This document shows positions 19,042-27,747 of a DNA stretch of 64,000 nt, piece after piece. The stretch covers positions 62,001-126,000 of the forward strand of contig JAEXIT010000021.1 in NCBI GenBank assembly GCA_023446155.1. Direction: 5' to 3'. The notes below the pieces were generated by a model. That model saw only the letters and a program-made list of their open reading frames with translations. It did not search any database and was not told the DNA's origin. The stretch is from Bacteroidota bacterium (lineage in GTDB: Bacteria > Bacteroidota > Bacteroidia > Flavobacteriales > Flavobacteriaceae). Numbering within the stretch: position 1 is the first letter of the stretch; the number at the start of each line of letters is the position of its first letter. A program made the position numbers and the translations under genes.

Positions 19042-19334
19042 TATTGCTCCTGAACCAGTGCAATGATCGTATTCGCATCCAGTTCCCCGGATTGGCGCCA
19101 TACCATTTGCCCTTCTTTATAAATCATTAATGTCGGCAAACCTTTTATTCGTAGCGCTTCGGCCAGCTCCTGATTTTTATCCACATCGATTTTGATCACT
19201 TTTGCCTTATCTCCTAAAGCAGCAGCGACATCCCGGATAACCGGATGCATGGAAACAGAAGGCTCATTCCAATCGGTATAAAAATCGATCAGTACCGGCA
19301 CTTGTGCATTGATAAGTTCTCCAAATTTTGACAT
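19038..19334 (-). CDS. Thioredoxin-like protein lacking the active-site cysteines
   Basis: 98 residues with the thioredoxin fold order: VLIDFYTDW, then IKIDVDKNQELAEALRIKGLPTLMIYKEG, including the conserved cis-proline (LPT). Where thioredoxin has WCGPC this protein has WNEPS, and there is no cysteine anywhere in it. It therefore cannot act as a dithiol oxidoreductase; a binding or chaperone-like role is possible. Its TAA overlaps the TAA of the deacetylase gene on the other strand (shared TTAA). No start ambiguity. It is separate from the metallophosphoesterase gene upstream by 73 bp. Confidence 0.85.
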   Translation of the reverse strand: MSKFGELINAQVPVLIDFYTDWNEPSVSMHPVIRDVAAALGDKAKVIKIDVDKNQELAEALRIKGLPTLMIYKEGQMVWRQSGELDANTIIALVQEQY

Positions 19335-19407
19335 AGTTTACAAGTTTAAGATTTTTAACTAAACTTTTACGATCAATTAGCTATACAAATGTAGCATTTT
19401 TAACGAA

Positions 19408-20637
19408 TTACGCTACTTTTTCACCTTTTTTTAGTTCAATAACGGTAATTTCAGGCCAGATACCCACACGTCCGGGATAGGCATGAAATCCGAAACCACG
19501 GTTCACATAGATATATTTTCCCATTTCTTCATAAAGTCCCGCCCATTGTTTGTACACATATTCAATTGGACTCCACTTGATTACACCCGGAATTTCGATT
19601 CCAAACTGCAGTCCGTGTGTATGCCCGCTTAAAGTAAGATGAAAATGTTTGTCGTATTTTTTCACTTCCGCATCCCAATGCGACGGATCGTGGCTCATCA
19701 GGATTTTAAAGTCATTTTCGGTCAATCCTTCCGAAGCTTTATGCAAATCGCCCGCCTGTTTAAACTTCACACCCCAGTTTTCCACGCCTACCAAGGCGAT
19801 TTCCTCATCACCTTTACGGATCTTCACATGTTCGTTTAACAGCAACTTAAAATCGATTTGTCGGTGTAGGTCTTTAATCGCTTTAAAGTTGTCGTCTTTT
19901 GCTTTTTGCGACGGCCAGTCGACATACTCCCCGTAATCGTGATTTCCCAAAACCGAAAACTTACCCAAAGCCGGCGTTTCGATCTTTCGAAAAGTATCGA
20001 TCCACGGGTGCATTTCATCGGCATGCGTATTTACGATATCCCCCGTAAACAAGATAATATCCGATTTTTGTTCATTGATCAAATCGATCGCATAACTGAT
20101 CTTCTCCGGGTTATCAAAGCTACCGCTATGCACATCGGATATTTGTGTAATCGTAGTTCCATCGAAACTATCCGGCAGATCCGGAAAAAAAATCGTTTGT
20201 CGGATGACCTTAAAATTATATTTCCCTTTGGTCATTCCATACAACAGCGATGTAAACGGAATCAATGCCACCATAAGTGCCACCTGACTCACAAATTTTC
20301 GCCTTTCGGGAATGGCTTCCTTGATATTATCGGCTTGTGTAAAATAATTAATAGTGGTAGCAAACAATCGGTATATATCTTCCGTTAGCAATATAATCGC
20401 GATTAACAATTTCGGGATCAACGTAATCAAAAGCAAACCCATCGTAAACAAGGTCTGCTTTGTTTGACCAACACTGCGGTCAAATTGCGCAAACGAATAA
20501 ATCAGATATATAAAAATGGCCAGGCTCACCAACTGATAACTTATCAGTATCCATCTTTCCTTGGTGATGGTTCGGAATGCCTGAAATGCATACAATTCCA
20601 CCAATAGTAAAATTACGCCTATAAAAACTAATCGCAT
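19408..20637 (-). CDS. Membrane-anchored metallophosphoesterase
   Basis: 409 residues. The N-terminal 130 residues hold about four transmembrane helices. A calcineurin-like phosphoesterase domain follows with the metal-binding motifs ITQISDVHSG (D-x-H), LFTGDIVN (GD), VLGNHDYGEY (GNHD), LMSHDPSHW and LSGHTHGLQFG (GHTH). This is the COG1408/YaeI-like group; relatives hydrolyse phosphodiester or pyrophosphate bonds of lipids such as UDP-diacylglucosamine, but substrate is not determined here. The catalytic domain side of the membrane cannot be set from sequence alone. Single gene, start ATG at 20637. Confidence 0.88.
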   Translation of the reverse strand: MRLVFIGVILLLVELYAFQAFRTITKERWILISYQLVSLAIFIYLIYSFAQFDRSVGQTKQTLFTMGLLLITLIPKLLIAIILLTEDIYRLFATTINYFTQADNIKEAIPERRKFVSQVALMVALIPFTSLLYGMTKGKYNFKVIRQTIFFPDLPDSFDGTTITQISDVHSGSFDNPEKISYAIDLINEQKSDIILFTGDIVNTHADEMHPWIDTFRKIETPALGKFSVLGNHDYGEYVDWPSQKAKDDNFKAIKDLHRQIDFKLLLNEHVKIRKGDEEIALVGVENWGVKFKQAGDLHKASEGLTENDFKILMSHDPSHWDAEVKKYDKHFHLTLSGHTHGLQFGIEIPGVIKWSPIEYVYKQWAGLYEEMGKYIYVNRGFGFHAYPGRVGIWPEITVIELKKGEKVA

Positions 20638-20713
20638 CTTAATAAATTAAGAAGCAAAGAAACAAAGAAAGCCATTACCGATGGATTTTCATTAGCAATA
20701 ATTTAACTATACC

Positions 20714-22195
20714 CTATCGTATGGAAACACTGAATGATTTGATGGTAAAAGTCTGGTTACCACTATTGAGTCGTTTCGCCCATATTTCGATTGAATCACC
20801 GGTATCCAGCATTACTGTTCCCTGAACCGGAAACGACTGTACATAACCGGCATTCGTATCGATAAACGTTTCAGAAGCCGTTACGGCCGATGTTCCTCCG
20901 GCTGCCGGAATTTTCACAACATAAAACACATAAGTAGTATTAGTTGTTCCGGTAATATCGCCAAACGAAAGCGCAGTATTTACCGTAAAAATTCTGGATT
21001 TACGTCCCTGATACGTTAGCCTGTTATTCGACGAGGTAAAACGGAATAAATTATTATTTGCCGTATTCGGAATATCGAGTTTAACACCCGAAGTAGAAGG
21101 TATTGGTGTAGCCGCTTGTGCCAGTGTTCGATCGTAGAAAATATTCCCGGTCGAAACCGCATCCCCTTCCACAGGAATACCCGAACTGTTTACCACCCAA
21201 CGGTTATCGAAATTAAATCCGGTATAACTTCCCGTGGTATACCGTTTCACGTAGGTTCCTGCCGTACCGGTAGTATAAAACACCACATCTTTTAAAAGCG
21301 CATCACCCGTTATGGTAGGATTAGCCGACACATCAATTCCCGTTTTTCCGGAATTGACCACACTAAAACCACCGGCGCGTTGCAACATATTAAAAGTTCC
21401 TTTAAAAGTTTCGAACGTACCCGAATTTGTTTCCTGCCAACCCACATTACTAATCAGCAACTGGTTTACATTTTCGTAGGTAATTCCGGTTGTATTGGCC
21501 GCAAACTGAACGATCGTTAAAAACACCAATCCGAAGTTTTTAATATCACCAACCGCTGCGGAACCCGCTACAACACAATCCCTAAAAATCAGGTTCGGAC
21601 TACTAGTTCCATTCAGATCGAACACCTTAACCGAAGCCGTCAATGTAAGATTACGAATACTTCCACCGGTAGCTCCGGTAAAAATCGTACCGGTACGCAC
21701 CAGCTTATCGTTATTAGTATCCAGTCCGGCAATATAGGCGCCGTTTAATTCGATTGGTTTGTCCAGATTAATCGTCCCGTTGATCTCATAAAGCGTCCCG
21801 GCAGTTAATTTATAGGTTGTTCCACCACCGGCTGTCGATTCGGCAGCCAAAACCGTCGCAAGGACATCCGTCGATTTGATTCGTTTAAAATTAAGTCGCC
21901 TGTCGGCATCATTCAGCATTTTAATCCAGCTAGTTGTTGGCAAGTCATAATAATAGTACGCTTTATTATCGGTATCGTATACCTTTAACCCATTTGCAGG
22001 ACTTGTGATGGCTATTCTTTGCGCTGCTGTCATTCGGGGCATTAACACCCCTTTTGAGGTTGAGGTCATATCCAGAAGCGAACTCGCATCTGGCGTTGTG
22101 GTTCCTATTCCAACCTGAGCCACAATCGGAGCAGCAAACAGGATCGACACAATGAATAGGAAATTTCTAAAGAATGTAAGGGCTATTCTTTTCAT
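20714..22195 (-). CDS. Exported surface-type protein, function unknown
   Basis: 493 residues if translated from ATG at 22195, which gives MKRIALTFFRN and a good Sec signal peptide (FIVSILFAAPIVAQ). A longer frame to 22264 is less likely. The mature N-terminus carries the segment VGIGTTTPDASSLLDM followed by GVLMPRMTAAQR, which is common at the start of Bacteroidetes surface and adhesin-like proteins. The rest is Thr/Gly/Asn-rich, probably beta-structured, and may form a beta-helix (GSIRNLTLTAS, IFRDCVVAGS). No T9SS C-terminal domain is visible. Function unknown; no clear operon partner. Confidence 0.75.
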   Translation of the reverse strand: MKRIALTFFRNFLFIVSILFAAPIVAQVGIGTTTPDASSLLDMTSTSKGVLMPRMTAAQRIAITSPANGLKVYDTDNKAYYYYDLPTTSWIKMLNDADRRLNFKRIKSTDVLATVLAAESTAGGGTTYKLTAGTLYEINGTINLDKPIELNGAYIAGLDTNNDKLVRTGTIFTGATGGSIRNLTLTASVKVFDLNGTSSPNLIFRDCVVAGSAAVGDIKNFGLVFLTIVQFAANTTGITYENVNQLLISNVGWQETNSGTFETFKGTFNMLQRAGGFSVVNSGKTGIDVSANPTITGDALLKDVVFYTTGTAGTYVKRYTTGSYTGFNFDNRWVVNSSGIPVEGDAVSTGNIFYDRTLAQAATPIPSTSGVKLDIPNTANNNLFRFTSSNNRLTYQGRKSRIFTVNTALSFGDITGTTNTTYVFYVVKIPAAGGTSAVTASETFIDTNAGYVQSFPVQGTVMLDTGDSIEIWAKRLNSGNQTFTIKSFSVSIR

Positions 22196-22634
22196 AGAGG
22201 ATAGATTTGGGGGTAGTTGTTTATTGCAACTAAAAATACTACATCCTAACAAAAAAAACAACACTAAAAAACCAAATTTAACGCAGCAAAAAATAAAAAA
22301 TTAACATCTGTAAAGCATTTATTACGATTACAATCACAAAACACTTACACACTACGTAATAACACTGATCCATACCTTACCCTTTAGAAGCATTGTGCAT
22401 TCCGACATCCAAGAATATTACAAATACACCATTATCTGTTATATTTCAAACAGCACACTTTAGACATACTAAAATTATTACCGTTATTTTTTTTCACTCC
22501 ACAAATCATTCGTTAATTTTTTTCGCATTTCGAAACTCCGGCTGCCAAAAATCTCAAAAACTATCAAAAAAACCGGTTAGTTATTTTTATTTAATCTAAA
22601 TAAATACCTTTGTGCCAACTTATTCAAAATTATC
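22196..22634. promoter_or_regulatory. Divergent intergenic region with predicted promoter for the T9SS protein
   Basis: About 440 bp of AT-rich DNA with homopolymer A/T runs and no convincing gene. TACCTTTG at 22605-22612 matches TAnnTTTG and lies 23 bp before ATG at 22635. A 68-codon frame at 22393 has no features of a real gene. Confidence 0.5.
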
Positions 22635-25235
22635 ATGAAGAAAATATACTTACTAATTACGCTATTTTCCATGGCACAGGTGGACTGTAATGCGCAATTA
22701 CTCACCCCAAGCAACTCGGCCTTTACAGGAGCTTTCTACGGGGATTGCGTGGCAGCCGACTTTAACGGTGATGGAATAAAAGAAATCCTTGTATCCGGAG
22801 CACTTCCCGGCTACGATGGACATACGGCTTTGTATGTCAATCAAAACGGAACCTACGTTCCCAACACGGCAACCGCATTTACCCAGATTATGTATTCGGC
22901 GATAGGAACCGGCGATATCAACAATGACGGGCATCTTGATTTTGCCATTTCCGGTACCCGAACCGATACCGACGAACAGGTTTTCGAGATCTATTACGGA
23001 AACGGCGACAATACCTTTACAAAAGCTACTGTAGACAACATTCAGGCGACAATTTACGGAGCGATCGAAATTGTCGACTTTGACAAAGACGGTGATATGG
23101 ATATTCTGGTAAACGGAATGCTGGACAGTGGCGACAAAATATCGACTATCTATCTTCAAAACGGCACTACCGGTACCTTTACCGCATCTCCAACAGCACT
23201 TTCGGGAACCTATTTTAGTGCGGTAAAAGTCTTTGATGCGAATGCCGATGGCTGGCCAGACATAATGATCACCGGTTACACCAATGCTTACGTACCCGAA
23301 ACAAAATTCTACCTAAACCAAGGAAACGGACAATTTGTAGGACACAGTAGCGGATTGGGCAATGTTTATTTTTCATCGATCGACACTGCCGACATCAATG
23401 GTGACGGGCATCCGGATGTACTATTATCCGGTATGAGCGATTCATTCGAGCCAACCCTGACAGTCTATTTAAACAACGGTTCGGCACATTTCACACCAAC
23501 CGGAGCTTCTTTTATGGGAACCTACTACGGTAGTTCTCGTTTTGTAGACTATGACAACGACGGAGATCTGGACATCCTAACCTTGGGATCGAATGCCGAT
23601 GGAGACAATAAGGCTTTGCTCTACCGCAATAACGGCGCCGGTGAATTTACACTCGATACCGAAAACGCCAACCTTTTAACAGCCGTTACCATGTCGCGCG
23701 CTTTGGTTTTTGATTATGACAACGACGGTGACACCGATATTTTCCTGATGGGATATAAAGAAAATGACGTTGCATCTGCGATATTGTATACCAACAACAG
23801 TGTTCAGAATTGCACGCCAACCTATCAGTATAATGCCGATAGTAATATGATTACCAATGTGTCTTTTGGAAGTATTAACAATCCATCACCATTCCAGTCG
23901 GGAACCACACCAACTTACGAGGACTTTACAAACATTAGTGCTACCGTAACAAAAGGACAAACCTACCCGATTGCCGTTAAAGGACCTTCGAGTTCTTTCC
24001 CGAGTGATGTGATGGTTTACATCGACTTTAACGGAAATGGAAACTTTAACGATGCCGGCGAAGGATTTTACATCGGTCAGTTAGCTCCGGCTAATCCGGC
24101 CAATGCCAATACCGTGACCGCCAATATCGCAATTCCGACCAATGCCGCTAGTGGTACTACCAAAATGCGAATCATTAAAAATACCAATGTAGCAGCATTG
24201 AGCAATCCGAATGCACCGAATACCATTACCGATCCGTGCGACACGACATTAAGAGCCGGACAAACGGAAGATTATACCCTTACCATCGAAAACAGTACGG
24301 TTTGTAACCAGGAACCGGGACAAGCTATAGGCGACCTGGGCTGTGTTACATTCACCTACCAGGGGCAAACCGTAACCTATACGACCGTACGTGGTGCCGA
24401 CAGAAACATCTGGTTACAACAAAACTTAGGAAGTCCGGCTGTTGCGACTTCATCAACCGATGCAAGTGCTTTTGGTGATCTATTCCAATGGGGGCGTTGG
24501 GACGACGGTCACCAATTGCGTACTTCCACAACAGCTGGAGCACCGGTTAACAACAACCCTACTGGTATTGGAGTAGGAAATGCAAACTTCTTTACATCAT
24601 CGCCGGCCTGGTGGAATGACCATCAACTTACCGACACCTGGAGTGCTGCAACACCGGCCACTGTAACCGCAACCGACGGATGTGACCCATGTCGTGCTTT
24701 AGGAGAAGGATGGAAAATGCCATCACAATCCGATTGGGAATTGATCATCGAAAAAGAAGTAATCACTTCTCCATCAAAAGCCTTTGACAGTAATTTAAAA
24801 TTAACCGTAACCGGAAGCAGAGACAGTGGAGGTGCTTTTAGTTTCACAGGAGTACGCGGTTATTACTGGAGCCGTACGACAAGTTCAACCGGAGCAAAAA
24901 ATCTATATTTCAGTAATGCAATCACCAATCCGGCTGCCGGAGCTCTAAGAGGACAAGGTTCAGCAGTACGTTGTATAAAAGCGACTGCAGCACTTGGCTT
25001 AAACGACAATCTAAAATCAAAATTCAATATTTACCCGAATCCGACGCGTTCGCAAATAACCATTGCAACAACTCAGACGGATATTACGGTAAAATTATTC
25101 AATGCGATAGGACAACAGGTATTGACGACACAATCGAATGTGATCAATATGTCTGATATGGCCAGCGGTATTTATATCATTCAGATACAAACCGAAAATG
25201 GCGAAACCTATTCTCAAAAAATCGTGAAGCAATAA
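22635..25235 (+). CDS. T9SS-sorted FG-GAP repeat protein with GEVED and FISUMP domains
   Basis: 866 residues. Signal peptide (residues 1-20, ending NAQ), then about seven FG-GAP/VCBS-type repeats to residue 390, with calcium-loop-like motifs such as DFNGDGIKE, DINNDGHLD and DFDKDGDMD. A GEVED domain follows (VYIDFNGNGNFNDAGEG, near 455-475), then a FISUMP domain (WLQQNLG, GWKMPSQSDWELI, YYWSRT, VRCIK; about 600-790). The last 75 residues are a type A sorting domain (NIYPNPTRSQITI, SGIYIIQI, KIVKQ), so the protein should cross the outer membrane through the type IX system. Ligand unknown. Single gene with terminator. Confidence 0.92.
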   Translation: MKKIYLLITLFSMAQVDCNAQLLTPSNSAFTGAFYGDCVAADFNGDGIKEILVSGALPGYDGHTALYVNQNGTYVPNTATAFTQIMYSAIGTGDINNDGHLDFAISGTRTDTDEQVFEIYYGNGDNTFTKATVDNIQATIYGAIEIVDFDKDGDMDILVNGMLDSGDKISTIYLQNGTTGTFTASPTALSGTYFSAVKVFDANADGWPDIMITGYTNAYVPETKFYLNQGNGQFVGHSSGLGNVYFSSIDTADINGDGHPDVLLSGMSDSFEPTLTVYLNNGSAHFTPTGASFMGTYYGSSRFVDYDNDGDLDILTLGSNADGDNKALLYRNNGAGEFTLDTENANLLTAVTMSRALVFDYDNDGDTDIFLMGYKENDVASAILYTNNSVQNCTPTYQYNADSNMITNVSFGSINNPSPFQSGTTPTYEDFTNISATVTKGQTYPIAVKGPSSSFPSDVMVYIDFNGNGNFNDAGEGFYIGQLAPANPANANTVTANIAIPTNAASGTTKMRIIKNTNVAALSNPNAPNTITDPCDTTLRAGQTEDYTLTIENSTVCNQEPGQAIGDLGCVTFTYQGQTVTYTTVRGADRNIWLQQNLGSPAVATSSTDASAFGDLFQWGRWDDGHQLRTSTTAGAPVNNNPTGIGVGNANFFTSSPAWWNDHQLTDTWSAATPATVTATDGCDPCRALGEGWKMPSQSDWELIIEKEVITSPSKAFDSNLKLTVTGSRDSGGAFSFTGVRGYYWSRTTSSTGAKNLYFSNAITNPAAGALRGQGSAVRCIKATAALGLNDNLKSKFNIYPNPTRSQITIATTQTDITVKLFNAIGQQVLTTQSNVINMSDMASGIYIIQIQTENGETYSQKIVKQ

Positions 25236-25263
25236 GTAAGGTGCAAGCGAACACCTAAAATAA

Positions 25264-25290
25264 AAGAGGCCGGTTGATCACCGGCCTCTT
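25264..25290. terminator. Bidirectional intrinsic terminator
   Basis: Perfect 11-bp stem AAGAGGCCGGT/ACCGGCCTCTT with TGATC loop between converging genes. The flanking T-tract is short on the plus side. Confidence 0.8.
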
Positions 25291-25302
25291 GCTATTTTCA
25301 GA

Positions 25303-25503
25303 CTATTTTTTGTCGCTTTTCATTTTTTGGCTGTCCATTTTGGCATCCCCTTTTTTTGCTTCTTCTTTTTTAGGCTCTGCTTTTACTTCGGTTTTAGCAT
25401 GATGCTCATGTTTTTTTGTGGTAACTGTTTTTGCAGGTGCTGTTTGAGCGAAAGCCATTGCTGATGATACTACCATCACAGCAACTAACATTAATTTTTT
25501 CAT
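25303..25503 (-). CDS. Small exported Lys-rich protein
   Basis: 66 residues: a clear signal peptide (LMLVAVMVVSSAMAFAQ), then a 46-residue mature part that is mostly Lys, Ala, Glu and Asp with HEHH near residue 33 and Met residues near the C-terminus. It is probably an unstructured periplasmic peptide. Low-complexity basic peptides of this kind are frequent in flavobacteria and have no assigned function. It lies 94 bp downstream of the histidine kinase gene on the same strand and could be co-transcribed or have its own promoter. The small His-rich part suggests possible metal contact, but this is inference. Confidence 0.7.
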   Translation of the reverse strand: MKKLMLVAVMVVSSAMAFAQTAPAKTVTTKKHEHHAKTEVKAEPKKEEAKKGDAKMDSQKMKSDKK

Positions 25504-25597
25504 GATTTCAAAGTTTTACTGATTAATTTATGAGTCAAAGTTACCAGCTGAAAATGAAGACAAAATGAAGATTCCGCCCTATCCGAAATTTTAACAT

Positions 25598-26935
25598 TTA
25601 ATTAATTTTTTCCGATGACAGAAAACGAAGCGTAAACGTACTCCCCTGTCCCACAACGGAACGCACTTCGATATTGCAATTGTGAAAACGCGCAATACTG
25701 TTGGCAATAGCCAAACCGAGTCCTTGTCCTTCCACTTGTAAATTAATCCGCGTAAAGCGATCGAACAAGGTTTCCATCTGATCGGCAGGAATTCCTTTTC
25801 CGGTATCGGTTACCGACAACCAATACTGGCCGTCTTTAAAACCATCCCTCAACACAATTTGTCCCGCTTCCCGATTGTATTTAATCGCATTTCCCAACAA
25901 ATTAAAAACCAATATATGGATCAGTGTTTTATTTCCTATAAACCGATAATCGTGGTGTAATTCCGAAACCACAGTGATCCCGCGATCTTTAATTCGGTCG
26001 TCGAGTTCTGCTAGCAGTTCGTCCAGTAATTCCCGTAATACGATGGTTTCGTCCGACAGGAATTTATGGTGTTCGATTTTTGAAATCAACAGTAAATTAT
26101 TGATAATCTTTTTGAGGTTGTCCAAAGTCCGGAGGGAACTTACAATTTTCTCCTGCCCTTCATTATTGATCGAATCATTTTGCAGCAGGTTTTCGAATCG
26201 GTTTTTCAGAATCGCGATCGGCGTTAACAACTCGTGCGACACATTCGCTATAAACTGTTTTTCTTTTCGGATGGCATCCTGCATCCGCTCCATCATCTGA
26301 TTCAATGCCAGATCCAATTCCTTAAAATCGTCGGAATGCGTCTGAATCGCAGTCTTATTATAGGTATCCGGATTATCGATATGTCGGATTTTCAGATCAA
26401 TAATTTTATAAAACGGACGAAGAAGGTAATCGATATAAAAGGCTTCCAATAAAAACGTAAGCAACACCAGCCCGATCAAAACGGCAACCGTAAAAAAACG
26501 GATCACAAAATACAGGTCTTTTACCTGTGCCAGATTATTCCCAATTTCCAACAAATAGGATTTCCCACCATATTTAAAGAAATACTGTAAAATACGGTAT
26601 TCATTTTGTTCTTTTTCGATAATTCGGGGTTCGGTGACAAAAACCGTACGATGCTTTACAACCTGATGATCCGGCAATCGGGACAATTGCAAAAACTCAC
26701 TGTGCAACTTCGAAAAACTGGCATAAGTATCGTCCGTACTGTTATCCGAAAGAAAATTGGTGATTTCTTCGTTATCCAGATTTCGGATAAACTTCTCCTT
26801 TTTTTCCAGCAAACTGGTTGTAATATGTCGGAAGACCACTTTTTCGACCAATACCGGCAATACAAACCACAAAACCACGATCAGTACGATTCGGGTAAGA
26901 ATACTAAAAACGGCTACCTGATGTTTAAATTTCAT
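25598..26935 (-). CDS. Sensor histidine kinase (OmpR-partner type)
   Basis: 445 residues. Two membrane helices (about 10-32 and 143-168) enclose a periplasmic sensor region of about 110 residues. The kinase core has the phospho-acceptor H-box NVSHELLTPIAIL with His234, the N-box NLLGNAIKYN, the G1 box DTGKGIP and G2 box GQGLGLAIANSIA. The gene starts 3 bp after the stop of the response regulator gene, so the two should be a cognate pair. Sensed signal unknown. Two-component systems of this shape often monitor envelope or metal stress. Confidence 0.93.
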   Translation of the reverse strand: MKFKHQVAVFSILTRIVLIVVLWFVLPVLVEKVVFRHITTSLLEKKEKFIRNLDNEEITNFLSDNSTDDTYASFSKLHSEFLQLSRLPDHQVVKHRTVFVTEPRIIEKEQNEYRILQYFFKYGGKSYLLEIGNNLAQVKDLYFVIRFFTVAVLIGLVLLTFLLEAFYIDYLLRPFYKIIDLKIRHIDNPDTYNKTAIQTHSDDFKELDLALNQMMERMQDAIRKEKQFIANVSHELLTPIAILKNRFENLLQNDSINNEGQEKIVSSLRTLDNLKKIINNLLLISKIEHHKFLSDETIVLRELLDELLAELDDRIKDRGITVVSELHHDYRFIGNKTLIHILVFNLLGNAIKYNREAGQIVLRDGFKDGQYWLSVTDTGKGIPADQMETLFDRFTRINLQVEGQGLGLAIANSIARFHNCNIEVRSVVGQGSTFTLRFLSSEKIN

Positions 26936-26938
26936 AGG

Positions 26939-27613
26939 TTATTCATTGATACGATATCCGACATTCCGAACGGTTTCAAACCAGTCCAGTTTTTCATAGT
27001 GTTCCAGTTTTTTCCGCAGGTTCCGGACATGTACGTCGATAAAATTCGAATCGGCATTTAATTCCAGAATATCGCCCCAAAGGTGCTCGGTTAACTGCAA
27101 TCGGGTTACTACTCTATTTTTATTCAATACCAGATATTGGAAAACATCGAACTCTTTTTTGGTTAATCCTACGACATTTTCGCCATGCTTTACTTTATAA
27201 TCCTCTAGTTGAATACAAAACCCGTGAATACTCAACTCATTTAGTACAAAACCGTGCATTCGGCGGACAACGGCAAAAATACGCGCCCCGAGTTCTGTCA
27301 GCGCAAACGGCTTGGTCAGATAATCGTCGGCACCCTGCTGAAATCCATTAATCCGATCGTCCAGTTCGCCCCGGGCGGTAATCACGATTACGCCCATTTT
27401 ATTATAATCTTTCCGAACAGACTTTAGCAGCTCCAATCCGTCGCCATCGGGCAAACCCAGATCCAGCAACATCAGATCGTAGGAATTTCGGTCGATCTCC
27501 TCCAGTGTTTCCCGACAACTTTGTTTTATTTTACAAAAATGGCCCACACTGCTGAGGTAGGTTACCATTTCCCGAGCCAGTTCGTCATGATCTTCTACGA
27601 TAATAATATTCAT
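26939..27613 (-). CDS. OmpR/PhoB-family response regulator
   Basis: 224 residues from ATG at 27613; a frame extending to 27634 adds seven unlikely residues. The receiver domain begins MNIIIVEDHDELA, with acidic pocket E7/D8, phospho-acceptor Asp51 in LMLLDLGLPDGDG, Thr in VITARGE and Lys in TKPFAL. A winged-helix DNA-binding domain covers about 130-224 (VVTRLQLTEHLWG, then VDVHVRNLRKKL). It is the first gene of the pair with the histidine kinase directly downstream. Divergent from polA. Confidence 0.95.
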   Translation of the reverse strand: MNIIIVEDHDELAREMVTYLSSVGHFCKIKQSCRETLEEIDRNSYDLMLLDLGLPDGDGLELLKSVRKDYNKMGVIVITARGELDDRINGFQQGADDYLTKPFALTELGARIFAVVRRMHGFVLNELSIHGFCIQLEDYKVKHGENVVGLTKKEFDVFQYLVLNKNRVVTRLQLTEHLWGDILELNADSNFIDVHVRNLRKKLEHYEKLDWFETVRNVGYRINE

Positions 27614-27747
27614 AGCTAACAAGGTTAAAACCAATTAAAATTACAGAATATTCGGAATCGTTCGACAGCCGGTTATATAAATTTCCATCGAAATTTCGAT
27701 CGTATCAATATCGGATTCCGTATTTTTACAAGCAAATAGCAGTTATC

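Noticed and set aside
22393..22599. 68-codon frame in the divergent intergenic region
   Set aside because: Low-complexity, no start context, no signal or domain, ends beside a promoter.
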